In this document: positions 21,958-34,308 of the stretch, in pieces
Position numbering within the stretch: position 1 is the stretch's first letter
Layout of the letters: every line of letters begins with the position of its first letter
Source: Helicoverpa zea
Taxonomy: Eukaryota > Arthropoda > Insecta > Lepidoptera > Noctuidae
Length of the DNA stretch: 64,000 bases
NCBI RefSeq assembly: GCF_022581195.2
Contig: NC_061463.1
Coordinates: 10,912,001 to 10,976,000, forward strand
Direction: 5' to 3'
Made by a program: the position numbers and the translations under genes
Notes under the pieces: model-generated
What the model saw: the letters and a program-made list of their open reading frames with translations, nothing else
What the model was told of the DNA's origin: nothing
Databases searched by the model: none

Positions 21958-22078
21958 TAATTGGGTCGAGCAGGTCAGTTATACAATCGCTCCATGTAAA
22001 ACACTGGTATTCAGCTGCATCCGATCCCACTAGAAGCCTACCTCAACGTGGTTAGGAAATGTCTAGGCAGATGCCGAC
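21958..22078 (+). repeat. SINE-A fragment, last third
   Basis: Contains GGGTCGAGCAGGTCAG, ACACTGGTATTCAGCTGCATCC and GTCTAGGCAGATG. Diverged and 5'-truncated. It lies 70 bp before a much better copy in the same orientation. Confidence 0.65.
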
Positions 22079-22147
22079 CAGAAAAACTCAAGATGATTGA
22101 ACTAAAAGTCAATCCTACTATATTTAAATTTTTATTCTAATATAGAA

Positions 22148-22199
22148 GTAGTCGTGGTGGCCTAGTGGGTAAAGTAGTCGTGGTGGCCTAGTGGGTAAA
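22148..22199 (+). repeat. 26-bp tandem duplication of a SINE head
   Basis: The 26-bp unit covering the A-box region (TGGCCTAGTGGG) is present twice without a mismatch, at 22148-22173 and 22174-22199. Confidence 0.9.
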
Positions 22200-22555
22200 G
22201 GACCAACCTCTCAAGTATGAGGGCGCGGGTTCGATCCCAGGTCAGGCAAGTACCAACGCAACTTTTCTAAGTTTGTATGTACTTTCTAAGTATATCTTAG
22301 ACATCATTGACTGTGTTTCGGATGGCACGTTAAACTGTAGGTCCCGGCTGTCATTGAACATCCTTGGCAGTCGTTACGGGTAGTCAGAAGCCAGTAAGTC
22401 TGACACCAGTCTAACCAAGGGGTATCGGGTTGCCCGGGTAACTGGGTTGAGGAGGTCAGATAGGCAGTCGCTTCTTGTAAAGCACTGGTACTCAGCTGAA
22501 TCCGGTTAGACTGGAAGCCGACCCCAACATGATTGGGAAAAAGGCTCGGAGGATA
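22148..22555 (+). mobile_element. SINE-A, full length
   Basis: The best SINE-A copy in the window. The tRNA-like head has an A box TGGCCTAGTGGG and a B box GGTTCGATCCC (22228-22238, one mismatch to consensus). Then follow the TCAGGCAAGTACC, GTGTTTCGGATGGCACG, GCAGTCGTTACGGGTAGTC, GGTTGAGGAGGTCAGATAGG and GGAAGCCGACCCCAACATG blocks and an end GGCTCGGAGGA. The last 85 bp nearly match the truncated copy at 51678. Pol III transcription is inferred from the head. The family resembles tRNA SINEs described from noctuid moths. Confidence 0.9.
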
Positions 22556-22561
22556 TTATAT

Positions 22562-22745
22562 AGTAAAAAAGAAATACTTTTTGTTAGTTTGTACCCTAAA
22601 CGCTCCGAGACTACTAAACTGATTTGAAAATGTCTTTCACTGTTGGAAAGCTACATTTTTTCCGAGTAACATAGGCTATTTTACCCGAGTACAGGAACTA
22701 GTATCCACTGGACGTGGGTGCGTATAATCATGGGAAATAGCTAGT
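22562..22745 (+). repeat. Dispersed repeat R-D
   Basis: Shares with 40529-40996 the order AACTGATTTGAAAA-like block, GTTGGAAAGCTACATT, GAGTAACATAGGCTATTTTA, a GGACG(C/T)GGGTG block and a GGGAAATAGCTAG end. Common in moth genomes and probably non-autonomous. Superfamily not assigned. Confidence 0.55.
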
Positions 22746-23236
22746 TTTAACTAAAAGTCCCATATCAGTGAAAAATAAAACCTCAAAACAGCAGTAACTC
22801 ATTAAGTTCTCGAGTTCATTGTGGCAAAACTCTTACTAAAAGAAAAACTAAAGCGATGTGGAAGTAAAAATGTTCGTGTCAGCCCGAGTTTTGAGTCGGG
22901 CGCAGTTTTTGCGTTCAACAACTTGAACCATTCGTCTTCGCGCGATGCATGGGAAAAGTTACTGACAGATCGGTACAGTGCACTGCAGAAAATGTAGGCT
23001 AGTTTTATAAAAAAAAAATGTTTTGCAGATTAGACTATTTATAAAGCTTTTTTGCTTTCAATAATGATTTAATTTTGCAATTTTTTTAAAACCCATATTA
23101 TTTTTCGTTTTCAGTTTAAATGCAGGTAAATGTTGCTAAGCATGAAAGTGCTCAGTTATGTAACCCACACACATATGGTAGGTATATATTTTGCTATTTA
23201 AACCAAATTGTCACAAAAGGTATTAATTGACGAATT
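22746..23236. other. Intergenic DNA, nothing firm recognised
   Basis: A GC-richer patch (22880-22990, with TTCGTCTTCGCGCGATGC) is the only contrast. Confidence 0.35.
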
Positions 23237-23496
23237 GACGACCTCGACGGCGCAATGGTCATCATGCCGGACTGCCGAACCTGAGGTCCCGGGTTCGATT
23301 CCCGGTTCGGTCGACATTTGTGTGATGAGCATGCTTGTTGGCCGTAGTCCGGGTGTTATAATTTGTATTTATAAATAAGTATATATGTAGCTATATGTAG
23401 TTTATCAGTTGTGTTAGCACCCATAACACAAGTTAATTAATAACTTACCATGGGGCTAACCGACCGTGTGTGAAAAGTGTCCCGACATTATTTATA
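23237..23496 (+). mobile_element. SINE-C, tRNA-headed SINE
   Basis: A tRNA-like head with an exact B box GGTTCGATTCC (23292-23302) inside a strong CCCGGGTTCGATTCCCGG stem. It is followed by a body unlike SINE-A or SINE-B (TGAGCATGCTTGTTGGCCG, CACCCATAACACAAG) and a 3' end ACCATGGGGCTAACCGACCG with an ATT-rich tail. The ending is familiar from lepidopteran SINEs. It is the only copy in this window. Confidence 0.8.
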
Positions 23497-24620
23497 GGTA
23501 TTTCTGAAGATCTATATTTATTTAAAAGTACACCAAAATTGTGCATTTATTCCAAGTCACTACAGCGCAAGAAACTTGAGCTTCAAGCAAAAAAAAAACA
23601 AAACCAAATTACCAAACAAACAAAAAAAAACAAGCAAGATAAAGCTGGTGCAATAATTTTGTCCTACACTGTAAAGCTGGTGCAACGTCACGACAACGAC
23701 GTCCACTAATTTATGGAAAACCTCTGAAGTCGCGTGGCTGGGCCAACTTCACCGGTGTATACTTTTGTGTGGCCGCGAGTGTAATCGCGTACATCAGGGC
23801 TGTCAATGCTTACAGTGCAAGTATTATGTTCATTGTGTAGTACTTGTGAGCTTGTTTTATAGATTTTGTTAGATTTTTGCCTAATATGTAAATTGTTTAT
23901 TTAATACGTCGTTAATGAGTGTATATGGACTGCTTTCACAGGTTACCGATAAAGTGTCAGTTATCTCATAGTTAACACTATCTGCCATATAAAGGCTGCT
24001 TAGAATATCTGCCAGATATTGCTATTTTATCTGTGCAAAAAAAGTTATAGTTTATCTTTCAGATATGTTCCTGATTGCCTATCAGTCAGAGGCTTTATCA
24101 GTAACCGGTGAAACTAGTCATAAGTGATCTAAATTAAAATCACTTATTGGACTGATGCAGACCAAATATACAAAGATATGTTGGTAGAAAGTTTTAGAGA
24201 AGTTTACAGGCTACATTTTTACCCTTTAGTTTCCTGAAGACACGAGCAAAACCACATGGAACAGTTAGTCCTTCATAAGTGGACTAAACAAATAAATAAA
24301 TAGCCTTGTTTTGATGTTAGTGTAGGTATAGACTAGGAAAGCAAGTGAATACCCTCGTGACCCGACAAGGTTGACTAGAAATAACATATTCAGATTATGA
24401 CGCATATAGAACCTTAGGTGATATAGAACAGATTTTGTATAAATGTATGCTAACAATATTACATATCTGAGTGTTTAGTCTGTCTGTTGTTCTGTAAGGG
24501 AAAATTGATGAGAATAACGCTGATAGTGAGCATGGAAGCAGATTGAGAACTAAAGTAGTGAAGGACCTATTATAAGGTTCTGATAAAATATCGAGTGAAG
24601 GAATGTTTTCGAGGAAATCA
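23497..24620. other. Intergenic DNA, nothing firm recognised
   Basis: Holds an A/C-rich tract (23588-23640) and a GC-richer patch (23728-23800). The 79-residue open frame at 23470-23709 runs through the A-rich tract and is not credible. Confidence 0.4.
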
Positions 24621-24780
24621 TATATCCAGCCTTTTTGCTAACTATATTGGGGTTGGCTTCTAGTCCAAGCAGATTCAGTGGAGTACCTATCAGGGTTTTA
24701 CATGGAACGATTGCCTATTTGACGTCCTCAGCTTAGTGACCAGCCAGTCACACCTAAAACCCCTTACTTAGATTTTCTGA
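24621..24780 (-). repeat. SINE-A fragment (minus strand), decayed
   Basis: CCAGCCTTTTTGCTAAC, GGGGTTGGCTTCTAGTCC, GGAACGATTGCCTATTTGAC and AAAACCCCTTAC follow the SINE-A 3' half in order, with many substitutions. Confidence 0.65.
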
Positions 24781-24795
24781 GACACATTTATTTAT

Positions 24796-25024
24796 TTACT
24801 AGCTTTTGCCCGCGTGGAATAGTGGCATCCGGCAGATTTTTGGTTTGAACAATAAATGGCGCTATATGTCCGGAATAAATTGTATTTTTTTTTGTAATAG
24901 AAACTATCCTATGTCCTTCTCCTGGCTCTGAACTACCTCCCTGCCAGTTTTCAGCTAAATCGGTTCAGCCGTTCTTTAGTTATAAGTGGTGTAACTAACA
25001 CGACATTCTTTTATATATATAGAT
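24796..25024 (+). repeat. Dispersed repeat R-E
   Basis: Starts ACTAGCTTTTGCCCGCG and continues through TATCCTATGTCCTTCTCC, CAGCTAAATCGGTTCAGCCG and TTCTTTAGTTATAAGTG to a TATATATA end. The family is shared with 26613, 39838, 42385 and 56690. These are widely seen in Lepidoptera. They are non-coding and probably retroelement-derived. Confidence 0.6.
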
Positions 25025-25879
25025 TTAACAGTTTATGTACACACACAGAATACAGAGAAGAAGAAAAATAGAACAGGTAGTACAAAGGCACAGCTAATTT
25101 CATTAGAAATCTCATTACGTAAATTCATACCTACACATTATATAAATTCATACCTACTTAGTATTTAAAATTAGTGATAGTAGTATAATAATCGAGCTCG
25201 GAAAACCTAGAACTTTCCTATTACCTAAAACCAACACAATCTCTATTAAAAAATAGCTGTTTATTGAAATACTGGTTCGTAATAATTTATTACTATGTTT
25301 GACATTAAAAGATTCACTTCTATAGACGCCACCAAAAAATATATGATGACATAGAAATTAGGTAGGTACTGCTAATAAATTAAATAGGTATTAGTGATTT
25401 ATTTTTAAAGCAATAATCATAATTAATGGAGGAAAATGCAAGTATAAAATAATAATTAATGAATATTAATGTTTTTAAAATAAATTACTGTTTATTTTTT
25501 CTTGGATTTTTGGTGCATGAAAAATTTAAAACATCAGGTGTCAGTTCCACGAATTAAGTATAATGATAACCAATCTAAAACCAGGCGAATAGTTGCCGCC
25601 CATTGATCAGCGATCAGTGATCAGTTCAGTTATCGTTATAGTTAAATATTGCAACTGTGCAATTCGCCCGTGGTTCACCCGCGTCCCGAGTAAACAACTT
25701 CTCCAAGCTGGATAAAAGCATCCTTTCTCTTTTGTTACGCTCAAGACTAAGACTATTTGTGTCCCTCATTTAAATAAGTTCAGTATCTAAGAAGATCAAA
25801 GATTAAAAAACAATTAAAACAACAATCTCAATATTGATGTGGCTCTTTCCTCAAAAGGCCATTCCAGACCGCGTACATG
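25025..25879. other. Intergenic DNA; small GC-richer block at 25580-25690
   Basis: AT-rich except for 25580-25690. That block contains GATCAG three times at a 7-bp period (25605, 25612 and 25619) next to GTTGCCGCCC. A candidate regulatory element only. Confidence 0.35.
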
Positions 25880-26077
25880 GTAACACTCACACATAATATT
25901 ATTTGATTTATAACATGTTTGGACTTTAAAAGAGACTATGACCCTTGAGTTTGTTTCGGCATTTCTTCTCAGGGATCAGTCATTAGGAAATGCCGACCTC
26001 AGCGTTCTTAAAAATGACGTGTAAAAGTGATTTTATGTCCAACTTGCAAAATAAACGATTTCATTTCATTTCATTGC
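25880..26077 (+). mobile_element. 5'-truncated LINE 3' end with ATTTC tail
   Basis: GGACTTTAAAAGAGACTATG, TCGGCATTTCTTCTCAGG, GGAAATGCCGACCTC and ACGTGTAAAAGTGA lead to AAAATAAACGATTTCATTTC with a short tandem tail. This is the recognisable 3' UTR of a common lepidopteran LINE. No ORF2 sequence remains. The 5' boundary is approximate. Confidence 0.6.
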
Positions 26078-26612
26078 GCAAGAAACATGAAAACTTACCT
26101 AATTATAAAACTAACAGAAATAGAAGTGGCATAATAACATTTTGGCGACATCGTCTATACATATAGAGTCATATGAACATATACCTACATATAAAGATAC
26201 CGTCACCTTGCCCGACCTACCACAACATGCTCGATATGTCTGTGTACTAATATAATATGTCTTATAGCTTTTATTTTTATTTTCCTCAAGAACTGGCTAA
26301 GCTAGATATTATCGATATATCGTCACATGACTATTATGCTCTTTTATCGATAGGTTATGAATTTTAATGGATTGTTTGGTGTTTCGGAATTTTTATGTAA
26401 TTTTTGTTTTTCATCTTATTTTTTATTTTAAAGCAACTATGGCCCATGTCTTTGATAGCTATGTAAATGTGAAGTATTAAATAAATATAATCTTGGTTTT
26501 TCCGGTAGCCAGAAGTGTACCTATCGATACAATTAAACTCTCCTTTCATGTAAAACGTGAAAAAGTATTTTTTTTAAGGAAACATATTCTATACCATGAT
26601 CCTTATATTATA
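26078..26612. other. AT-rich intergenic DNA, nothing recognised
   Basis: No feature seen. Confidence 0.4.
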
Positions 26613-26870
26613 CTAGCTGTTGCCCGCGACTTCGTCTGCGTGAGCAATATAGAATTTCCAATTTCGTTTATCTAATCATTCATTGCTCAACCCCCGTAGG
26701 TGATAGCGTGATAATGTATAGCCTATGTGTTGAACCGGCCCCCAGGTAATAGTCATGCAAAATTTGATTTAAATCCATGCAGTACTTTTTGAGTTTATCC
26801 GGGACAAACATACAGATAAACAGACATACAGACAAAAATTCTAAACACTACATATTTGGGTTCAGAATCG
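26613..26870 (+). repeat. Dispersed repeat R-E, long copy
   Basis: Begins ACTAGCTGTTGCCCGCGAC and CTTCGTCTGCGTGAGC, passes AACCCCCGTAGGTGATAGCG, and ends in CAGATAAACAGACATACAG and AAAAATTCTAAA. The head phrase is one of the commonest dispersed repeats in moths. No coding content. Confidence 0.65.
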
Positions 26871-27269
26871 ATTATGGATCACCCCCCAAGTATTCTTTTT
26901 AAAAAATATTCAATGTACAGTTTTGACTTTCCTATCATTTTATTATATGTATAGAAAATTGAAGAGTAGGTTTGTTTTCCCACTCTACCCCAGGAACTAA
27001 TTACTGATCCAATTTGTGAAATTATAGTGATACATAGCTTATTTATCGGGGAAGCAAAATATATGTAGTTCCTAAGGGAGGCAGGTAAAACTGCTGACAA
27101 AAGCTACTTAACATACAAACTTAGTCTGATATACAATATTTCTATACTCAGCCGTTTTAAATGGTACCCACTTCCATTTTCAGTGCGAACGTTGTTGACA
27201 ATATTACACATACATTGCGCACACACATAATATAATACGTTTCACAAACATAATCCAAGGTTACAATCA

Positions 27270-27360
27270 CAATGAAATGTCTTGCAAATGTCTGCCTTGG
27301 TAATGAACGGTTCGAAGGTTGAGCTTTTGGTCTTGACCGTCTCGTACTGTCACTTTTAAA
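27270..27360 (+). repeat. Diverged duplicated block, copy 1
   Basis: TTGGTAATGAACGGTTCGAAG, then GGTCTTGACCGTCTCG, lines up with the block at 28035-28115. The surrounding sequence does not match any repeat recognised here. Confidence 0.5.
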
Positions 27361-27542
27361 AATATTTCCCGTTTTTTGTATTTAATATGTATATTAAATT
27401 GAATCCGGGGATTTATTGTAACGTCATAGTGAACACCTGCTTGTGGAAACTTGATATTTTTTGCTTCGTTAGTCTTTAGCCTTTATAGCAACTGTTTTCA
27501 GTTTAATATTATGATATTTTAAGTCTTCTTCTTCCTAGTAGG

Positions 27543-27888
27543 AAAAGAAACAGCCTCTCAAGTATGAGTGCGTGGGTTCCATTCTATGTCAGGCAAGTAC
27601 CAATATAACTTTTCTAAGTTTGTATGTACTTTCTAAGGATATCTTTAGTACTAAGGACTGTGTTTCGGAGGGCACGATGAACTGTTGGCCCGAGCTGTCA
27701 TTGAACATCCTTACAGGAGCCAAAAAGTCTGTCAATCAGTCTTACCACAGGTATTGGCTTGCTCAGAACTTGGTTGGGAAGGTCAGATAGGCAGTTGCTC
27801 TGTGTAAAACATTCGTACTCGGCTGCATCCTCTTAGACTGGAAGCCGACCCTAACATAGTTGGGGAAAGGCTAGGCAGATGATGATTA
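27543..27888 (+). mobile_element. SINE-A, nearly full length, decayed
   Basis: Starts inside the tRNA-like head (CCTCTCAAGTATGAG) with a damaged B box (GGTTCCATTCT). It continues through TCAGGCAAGTACCAAT, GTGTTTCGGAGGGCACG, GAAGGTCAGATAGGCAG and GGAAGCCGACCCTAAC to GGCTAGGCAGATGATGATT. The GCAGTCGTTACGGG block is deleted. A 72-residue open frame over it is an artefact. Confidence 0.8.
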
Positions 27889-28034
27889 TGGTAGTTTATT
27901 CGTTATTAAACATTACCCCATGTAAATAAAATCTACAGTATTGTATCTTGTTTTAGTAAATGGCCACATAACATTTTACAGGCCAGTTACTCAACATATG
28001 GACATGTAGCCTTTCAACAGCCTGCGCTGTGACG

Positions 28035-28115
28035 TCACCCCTTGCATACGACTGTCAACTTGATAATGAACGTTCCGAAGGTCGGACCACTGGACTTGAC
28101 CTGTTCTGACGCAAA
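28035..28115 (+). repeat. Diverged duplicated block, copy 2
   Basis: CTTGATAATGAACGTTCCGAAG, then GGACTTGACCTG, corresponds to the block at 27297-27350. A perfect TGACGTCA (about 28030) sits at its left edge and has no counterpart in copy 1. Confidence 0.5.
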
Positions 28116-28429
28116 GTTGGAGTCAAAAGACCTTTCTTTATGTTCCAATAATAATTGTAACGAAATATGAGTATGGTTATTAGCGATTCGAAAGAATGTG
28201 TATGTATGTAGTTACTTGCTTATACTGCAACTGAATAAAAGGTAGTCTAGGTAGGTCTACTCCTACTTATATAGTTTAATCGAAATGGTCCTACATAGTT
28301 CATTCCCATTATTTTTGGAGATACTTCCAGTCTTAGCAGATGATACAATTCATAACCAGAATTCAACAATTATCATGATATCATAGCCTCGTTATTTACA
28401 GCCGACCACGCTATTATCTGTGAGCGCTG

Positions 28430-28548
28430 TGCACGCCTGTAAGTGATTTATTTACACAGAACTAACAATTCTATACTAATATCTGCGTAGCATTTGTAAA
28501 TAAGTTGTTGGTGTGCCTTGTAATTTAATAAATAAATAAATAAATAAT
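28430..28548 (+). mobile_element. LINE 3'-end fragment with AAAT tail
   Basis: GCATTTGTAAATAAGTTGTTGGTGTGCC is followed by (AAAT)n (28527-28547). This matches, more loosely, the ending at 17779 and 37015. The 5' boundary is uncertain. Confidence 0.45.
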
Positions 28549-31500
28549 AGCCTCGGCTGTTGTCGAGTGAAAAAATGACACGTAATTATTATCTCGGAAA
28601 AGTTTCATTCACAATTTTTATTATAAACTGACAATTTCAAAAGGTTTTTTTTCCACACAATTATATCTAAATTATATCACAATATATACCTACTTATATA
28701 TGAATCATAATACCAAACAGTTACTCTAAAATCTAAAAGGAAAACCCATGGACAGTCAGGTGATTGGCGAGCGCAAAAAAGTGTTTGAAATGAACCGGCG
28801 CTGGCGCAGATCAGTGAATCATTCTAACTGGCTTCTATAGTTATTGTGAGACATAATTGATTTTACTTTTAATTTCTTGTGACTTTTGATGTATGATTAG
28901 TTTATTGCTTTGAACCTAGTTGACTTTTAATGGAGATGCTAACGTGTATTAGTTTGGTTTTTTGTTGGTAACTAATTTGATGTTGAACGCTCACTTGAAA
29001 ATTAAATTGTTTTCTTGTTTTTGCGAACACAAGAAATGTCACAATAATTTTGAATTTTAGTCCTAATATTTATTTTAGAGTAAACATTGCTATTCCATGT
29101 TACCAGAAAGGATTAGTGTCTATGAAGAAATTGCGCGCATAACAATCATGCAGGGGAACTTCTGACAGTGGATAAATATTAAATAGGCCATCACATTTTG
29201 ATGAATCATAGTAGGCTTTATCTCCATCCACGGACACGACCATAGAAATTTTTCATTACTTGTATGAAGTTAATTTAAAAATTCTATCTCTATAAACAAA
29301 CCAACAGATAGACAGTATATTGGAAGTAGCCATTAATGCGCCTTCTCAAACTTCAAACCACAAAATAGACCCAAAACTCCATACCAGCTAACATGACCAG
29401 CCTATCAAAACTTTACCTTGACAAAGTCTCACCATAAACAAACCATAACTGTAAGTTATTCTACTGTTATAAAAAAAGTCTTTAATCAGATCAGCTCGAC
29501 ATGGATAGCTTAATGAGCGTCATCCCATTACTTCCACGTCATTAGCTGCTAAAGAAAAAAATGGCCTATTTTTAATGAACGCCACAGACAAGGAACGCTT
29601 GTGTTTATCTTTACGTTTTTTTATGTTATATTTTTTATGTAACATCTGACGAAAAAAAACAGATTAAAAAAATGGCTTATTGATTTGCACAAAGTTCTTA
29701 TTTGGATCTGTTAGGCCACTGGGTATGTGTCTAGACATACATTTGTTCCTTTAATTTCGAATTTTGCTTCAGGTTTTAAAAAGTCTCTCATACGTTCTTA
29801 CTACGTAAGTACGCTAGTAGCTTATTGCCTTCTTCGATAAATGGGCCTACTAACACTGTAATAATTTTTCAAATCGGTGTACAAATTCCTGAGATTAGCT
29901 CACTCCTTCAAGCAAACCAAATAACTCTTGAACTTTATAATATTAATACCAATAGTTTAGCATGAATTGGCATAAAGCTTAAACATGGTCCTAAGAAGCA
30001 GTTTTATGACCTTACTGGTGCAGGTTGAACGTACACTTAGCAACAATGATTTGTAACTCAAGAATGTGAATGGCCCGCGAAATGAGAATTGGTTATTATA
30101 TAAAAACTGACGGGTTTTGTTTAGAGCACACTGTTGCTATTTAAAGGTTTATGTATTATTAAATACTGTTTACACCTTAGATCTTTCAATGAAGTGGAAT
30201 AACAAGTCGATTCGAAGGAAATTGTTATTAAAATATGCTGCAGTTTTGTATTTAGGTCCTTTAATACACTTTGGTCCTGTAGTCCTGAGATAAAATATAG
30301 AGACTTTAGAAGGTTACAGAAACACAGTTTTTTATTTTAAACCTTTTGTGTGTTCTCTTTTATTAGAAGTTTGTACCTTTAGCCACCGAATTGACCTCTT
30401 TAAGTCAACAGTTCCAAATGCGATACGTAATCGATTGTAAAAAATATGAACACATTATTGGACTATTTGATTCGGTTGGAGTCGAATGAGTCCGGATCGG
30501 ACGCACGGACCGGTCCAACGGCTTTTTGTCGGATCCCACCCTCATCCGTCGACCTGACTGCCTTTTGAGGTCCTTCACGACCCGTTACAAAATAAACCTT
30601 AAGTTATAAGACAAACAATTCAAAATTAATTACCAATATTCGCATTTGACAGTCACGACCTAAGAGCAAGGATTTAATGTAAGGATGTAGGTTTATTGCA
30701 ATCGATTTTCGATCGTGTCAAAGCAGGTTTAAGGTTCATTTTTGTTTTGTTAAATTGTGATGAATAGCTCCTTTGATTTTTATCGTACATTTGACCCATC
30801 ATGTCGAATGTCCTGGGAATGTTTGGAAGACGATTAAATAGTTATTTGGCGTGATTATAATGAGGCCAGGTGATGTTTTTGTTTGGCTATCGTTTGTGAA
30901 TATTGTAGGACGACTAAAGGGAAGGAAAGTGTTGAGGGAATCTGATCTCATTTTAATGAAAAGTGAAAAAGATTACCTGGATCCAAGAACTGCATTGATC
31001 AGTGTTTAACGCTCTCTTCATGGCCAGACAATTCCTGAATTATGTTTTATTTGTAACAGATCATCTGCGATAACTCAACAGCTTTAAAACTTAGGAACTT
31101 AAATACGTTTTGTATGTTTACCTGGAAGTTTCCAAGCAGGCAAAATTATAGTTTTAATCGACGTCTAATTTCGACATATTTACTGACTTCAACTCTACAC
31201 ATATCAATACTACCAAAAATAAAGAGCGAACCCAAAAATGTCATAACAGACATCTATTACATAACACCACATACCTACTTTACGAAACCATGTAATTTCC
31301 CATGATTAATGTAAAAATAATTGCTATAAAAACTAAAGCGACCATGTGATGTGATAACGACCATGGTGTTTTTATGGTGGACGACAGAAAAACTTCCAAG
31401 TTGACAGAACTGGGTTTTTGGGAGCATTTAAAGGGTTATATGTAATTTTAAGTATGGGGTTTTGTGGCACCATGTGTGAAATTCGACGGTTGGGGTTAAA

Positions 31501-31966
31501 AAAGGTCATTAAATAGACTGATGTATAGCAAATGCTGGATGACAGATACTATATTTTTTCGAGTTAATAGAGCACTATTTATTTCTCTTGGTGAAAACAC
31601 GTCCTGGGAGAATTTTTTAAACAGATCATTTTGGTATATGACATTGCATTCATACTTACCATATTAACTTTCACATCCATCAGTCCAAAAGTTGCAGGTA
31701 CTGACTTATTTTTCCAATTCTAAGTGATGTTTATGTGGGAGTATAGAAAAGGAAGTCTATGTGTACTCTCTTCAAAGAAATTCGTTAGTGTTAAGTATGT
31801 ATAGTATTCATAATAAGATAAATAATGACATAAGAAAATTATCCACGCACAGACACCAGAAAATCCCCAACAAATCATTCCATCCCTAATTGTTGGGTAA
31901 CTTGAAAGCAGCATATAAGCGCATTATTCCCGATGCATCCATAGTCTCCTAGTACTAATGGCAGGC
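28549..31966. other. AT-rich intergenic DNA with small contrasts
   Basis: At 29795-29935, 'cttcttcgataaatgggcc' and CAAATCGGTGTACAAATTCC are a decayed R-D/R-E-type repeat. A matching scrap is at 40145-40230. At 30476-30590 a GC-rich patch (CCGGATCGGACGCACGGACC) is a possible regulatory element. No gene signals otherwise. Confidence 0.35.
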
Positions 31967-32060
31967 TGGTCATCCATCACCCCTCCCCGCGACCTCGCCG
32001 CCCCCCGCCCCGCGCCTCTTCGCATCAATCTTATGCAACACAGGCTGCACGCTCATGCCA
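31967..32060. promoter_or_regulatory. GC-rich island 1, candidate regulatory element
   Basis: A pyrimidine-rich GC run (CCGCGACCTCGCCGCCCCCC and CGCCCCGCGCC) is flanked by ATGCAACACAGG and GCACGCTCATGCC. It stands out sharply from AT-rich flanks. Not coding and not a recognised repeat. Confidence 0.35.
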
Positions 32061-34308
32061 TCCTAGTAACTCTTTAGTAATTTGTTGGTATTCCTTTGTC
32101 AGATTTTTAAAGGATGAAAAGAAAACTATCCTAGTAGAACAATAAAAAAACTAAAATATATACACTATATCTAAAAGGATGAAATGGGTTTTGGATTATG
32201 ATATTTGTATATACCAGAACAATGCAGCCTTCCTTCTGAAGTCAGGTTAAAGTTATGATATGCAACTATACCTATTTTATTTTATTGGTTACATTCGAAA
32301 ACCATCCTTATTAAGAGCCAGCTCATGACCAAGATTTCAAATTATATCTATCTCCTTTAATTTTGATTTGCAAGTAGGTTTAAAAGTGTAAGTAAAAAAA
32401 ACTGTTTTATATTTACAGTAACGACCGAAGAAAAGCCATCACCATATTTTATCACTCAAACAAGGAACTCCTGAATCAATAAACATCCAATTAGCATTTC
32501 ATAAATAAACAATCACTGTAATTAAAAAATATAACTTCTTCATTTGCATACAGAGCCGAAATAATTACTTACCATAATAAAAACTCTTCCTTTCTTTCAA
32601 TCCTCCAAAATTGGACTTGAAGAAATGCCATCTCGTTATGGAAACCTATTGTCTTCGACTGTACCACAATGTCTGCCATTCATTGCTGGTCCTCTGTTAA
32701 TTATGAGACCCTAGTATTATTTTAACGTGTTTATTTTTACGTGGACGCTGAACTGTTGAAAGATTGCGTATTTTGGCTAAAAGTAGGTAGTCATTAAGTG
32801 ATTTTAAATAGGTAGAGTAATGAAGATGTCGGAAGGACTTATTTTAATTACTGTCCCAAGTTGGTAATGGTTAAAATATTACACCTTTTTGGCGCCGATA
32901 AAATAGAAAAGGATACCATTTTTTTTGGTTTCTGATTGATAACAAAGTTTATAAAGATTTTTTCTTGTAGTTTGAAGTGAAAAACTGATTTCGTGAGTTG
33001 CTGTCAATACATATAAAAAGCATGTATATTGTTCATATCTCCAATTGCGTTTAAGATTTTCTTGCTTCCGAGAATACTTAACAAGAGCAATTGACAAAGT
33101 ATACTTGTTGAATTACCCACTAAGTCCAAGTTCCAAAGTACAATTTATTTCCAAACACCCATTTCAACGCAAAACGAATACACAATATTTTCAGGAAACA
33201 TTGAAAAAAAGTGCATCTTCTTATTTTCTGACACACTTTTTGACACCTTCGAACTTATGCCCCTCTGAAATGAACCTTGTTAAAAAGATGGAAGGTTGAA
33301 TTTCAGTTGTGAAGGGAGGTTAGTTAATTCCTTTAAGAGTGTAGGGTAAAGTTTGGACCGGTGTATGCGGGAGAGGCAATCCGGATATTGTCGGCGGAGA
33401 TTGTTTTAGATAGCTCTTGTACTTCTTACCTGCTTCTCTTCGTTTTATTTCAACGTTTGAGTTAATTTTTTCATGGTTCCCTCTTCCATACTACCGGTTT
33501 TTGAATCGGTTGTGATGTTGGAGATAAAATCTTTGATGTTTGTTAGATGCGTTGTTAATGTTAGTGGTTTGAGTAATCTTACTGTTGGGTCGAACTTACT
33601 TTCTGTGAAATCAAGTGTTCACTGTTTAAAGCTGATGAATCGACCTTTGCTTCCGAGATTTTGTTCAAGTTACATTTTAAAAAGTGACATCATTTGCCTA
33701 AGCATTTCAAGGAAGATAGGATCTGTAGCTCAATGGAATACTACAGGGTTTATTGCTTTCAGAATATAGATAAGGTTCTGTAAATAAGCAACCATTAATA
33801 CGCAGCCAGTAGGTAGCAAAAAGTAAACAAAAATATTTCATCATTTTTAATTAATCACGAAAAGTACACCCAAATAATAAATGAAATGATCCAATTAATA
33901 TTTTCACGAAATTCGTATTGCAGGGATGCAAGGCTTAATCATAATTTATACTTGGATCAACCAGTCATGATACTTGCAGTATTTTCGACAATGCAAATAC
34001 AACAAAATGACCTAACACGTTATGAATAGAGAACCTCAGCTAACAACGAATGTTGACCTAAATAAACTTTAATAAAATCCCATCAAAAAATCACACAATA
34101 TTCGCGTAACATTTGGGTAAAAAAGCTCAGTAATTCCTATAAAACAGGCTTTCACGTACAACGCAATCTCATATCGGGCTCGCAACAGCGCTCAGTACAA
34201 AAAAGAATACAAAAACGGCTAAAAAAAAACAATGCACGTCGAACGAAAAAACTTTATCCTGTCAAAAAATAGTAACAGGAATAATTATCGCGAACATTGC
34301 ATTAATCA
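32061..34308. other. AT-rich intergenic DNA, nothing recognised
   Basis: No feature seen. Open frames at 33045-33299 and 33473-33769 (84 and 98 residues) lack family resemblance, splice context or composition suggesting genes. Confidence 0.4.

Noticed and set aside
33473..33769. 98-residue open frame
   Set aside because: No motif, domain or splice context recognised. Composition matches surrounding DNA.
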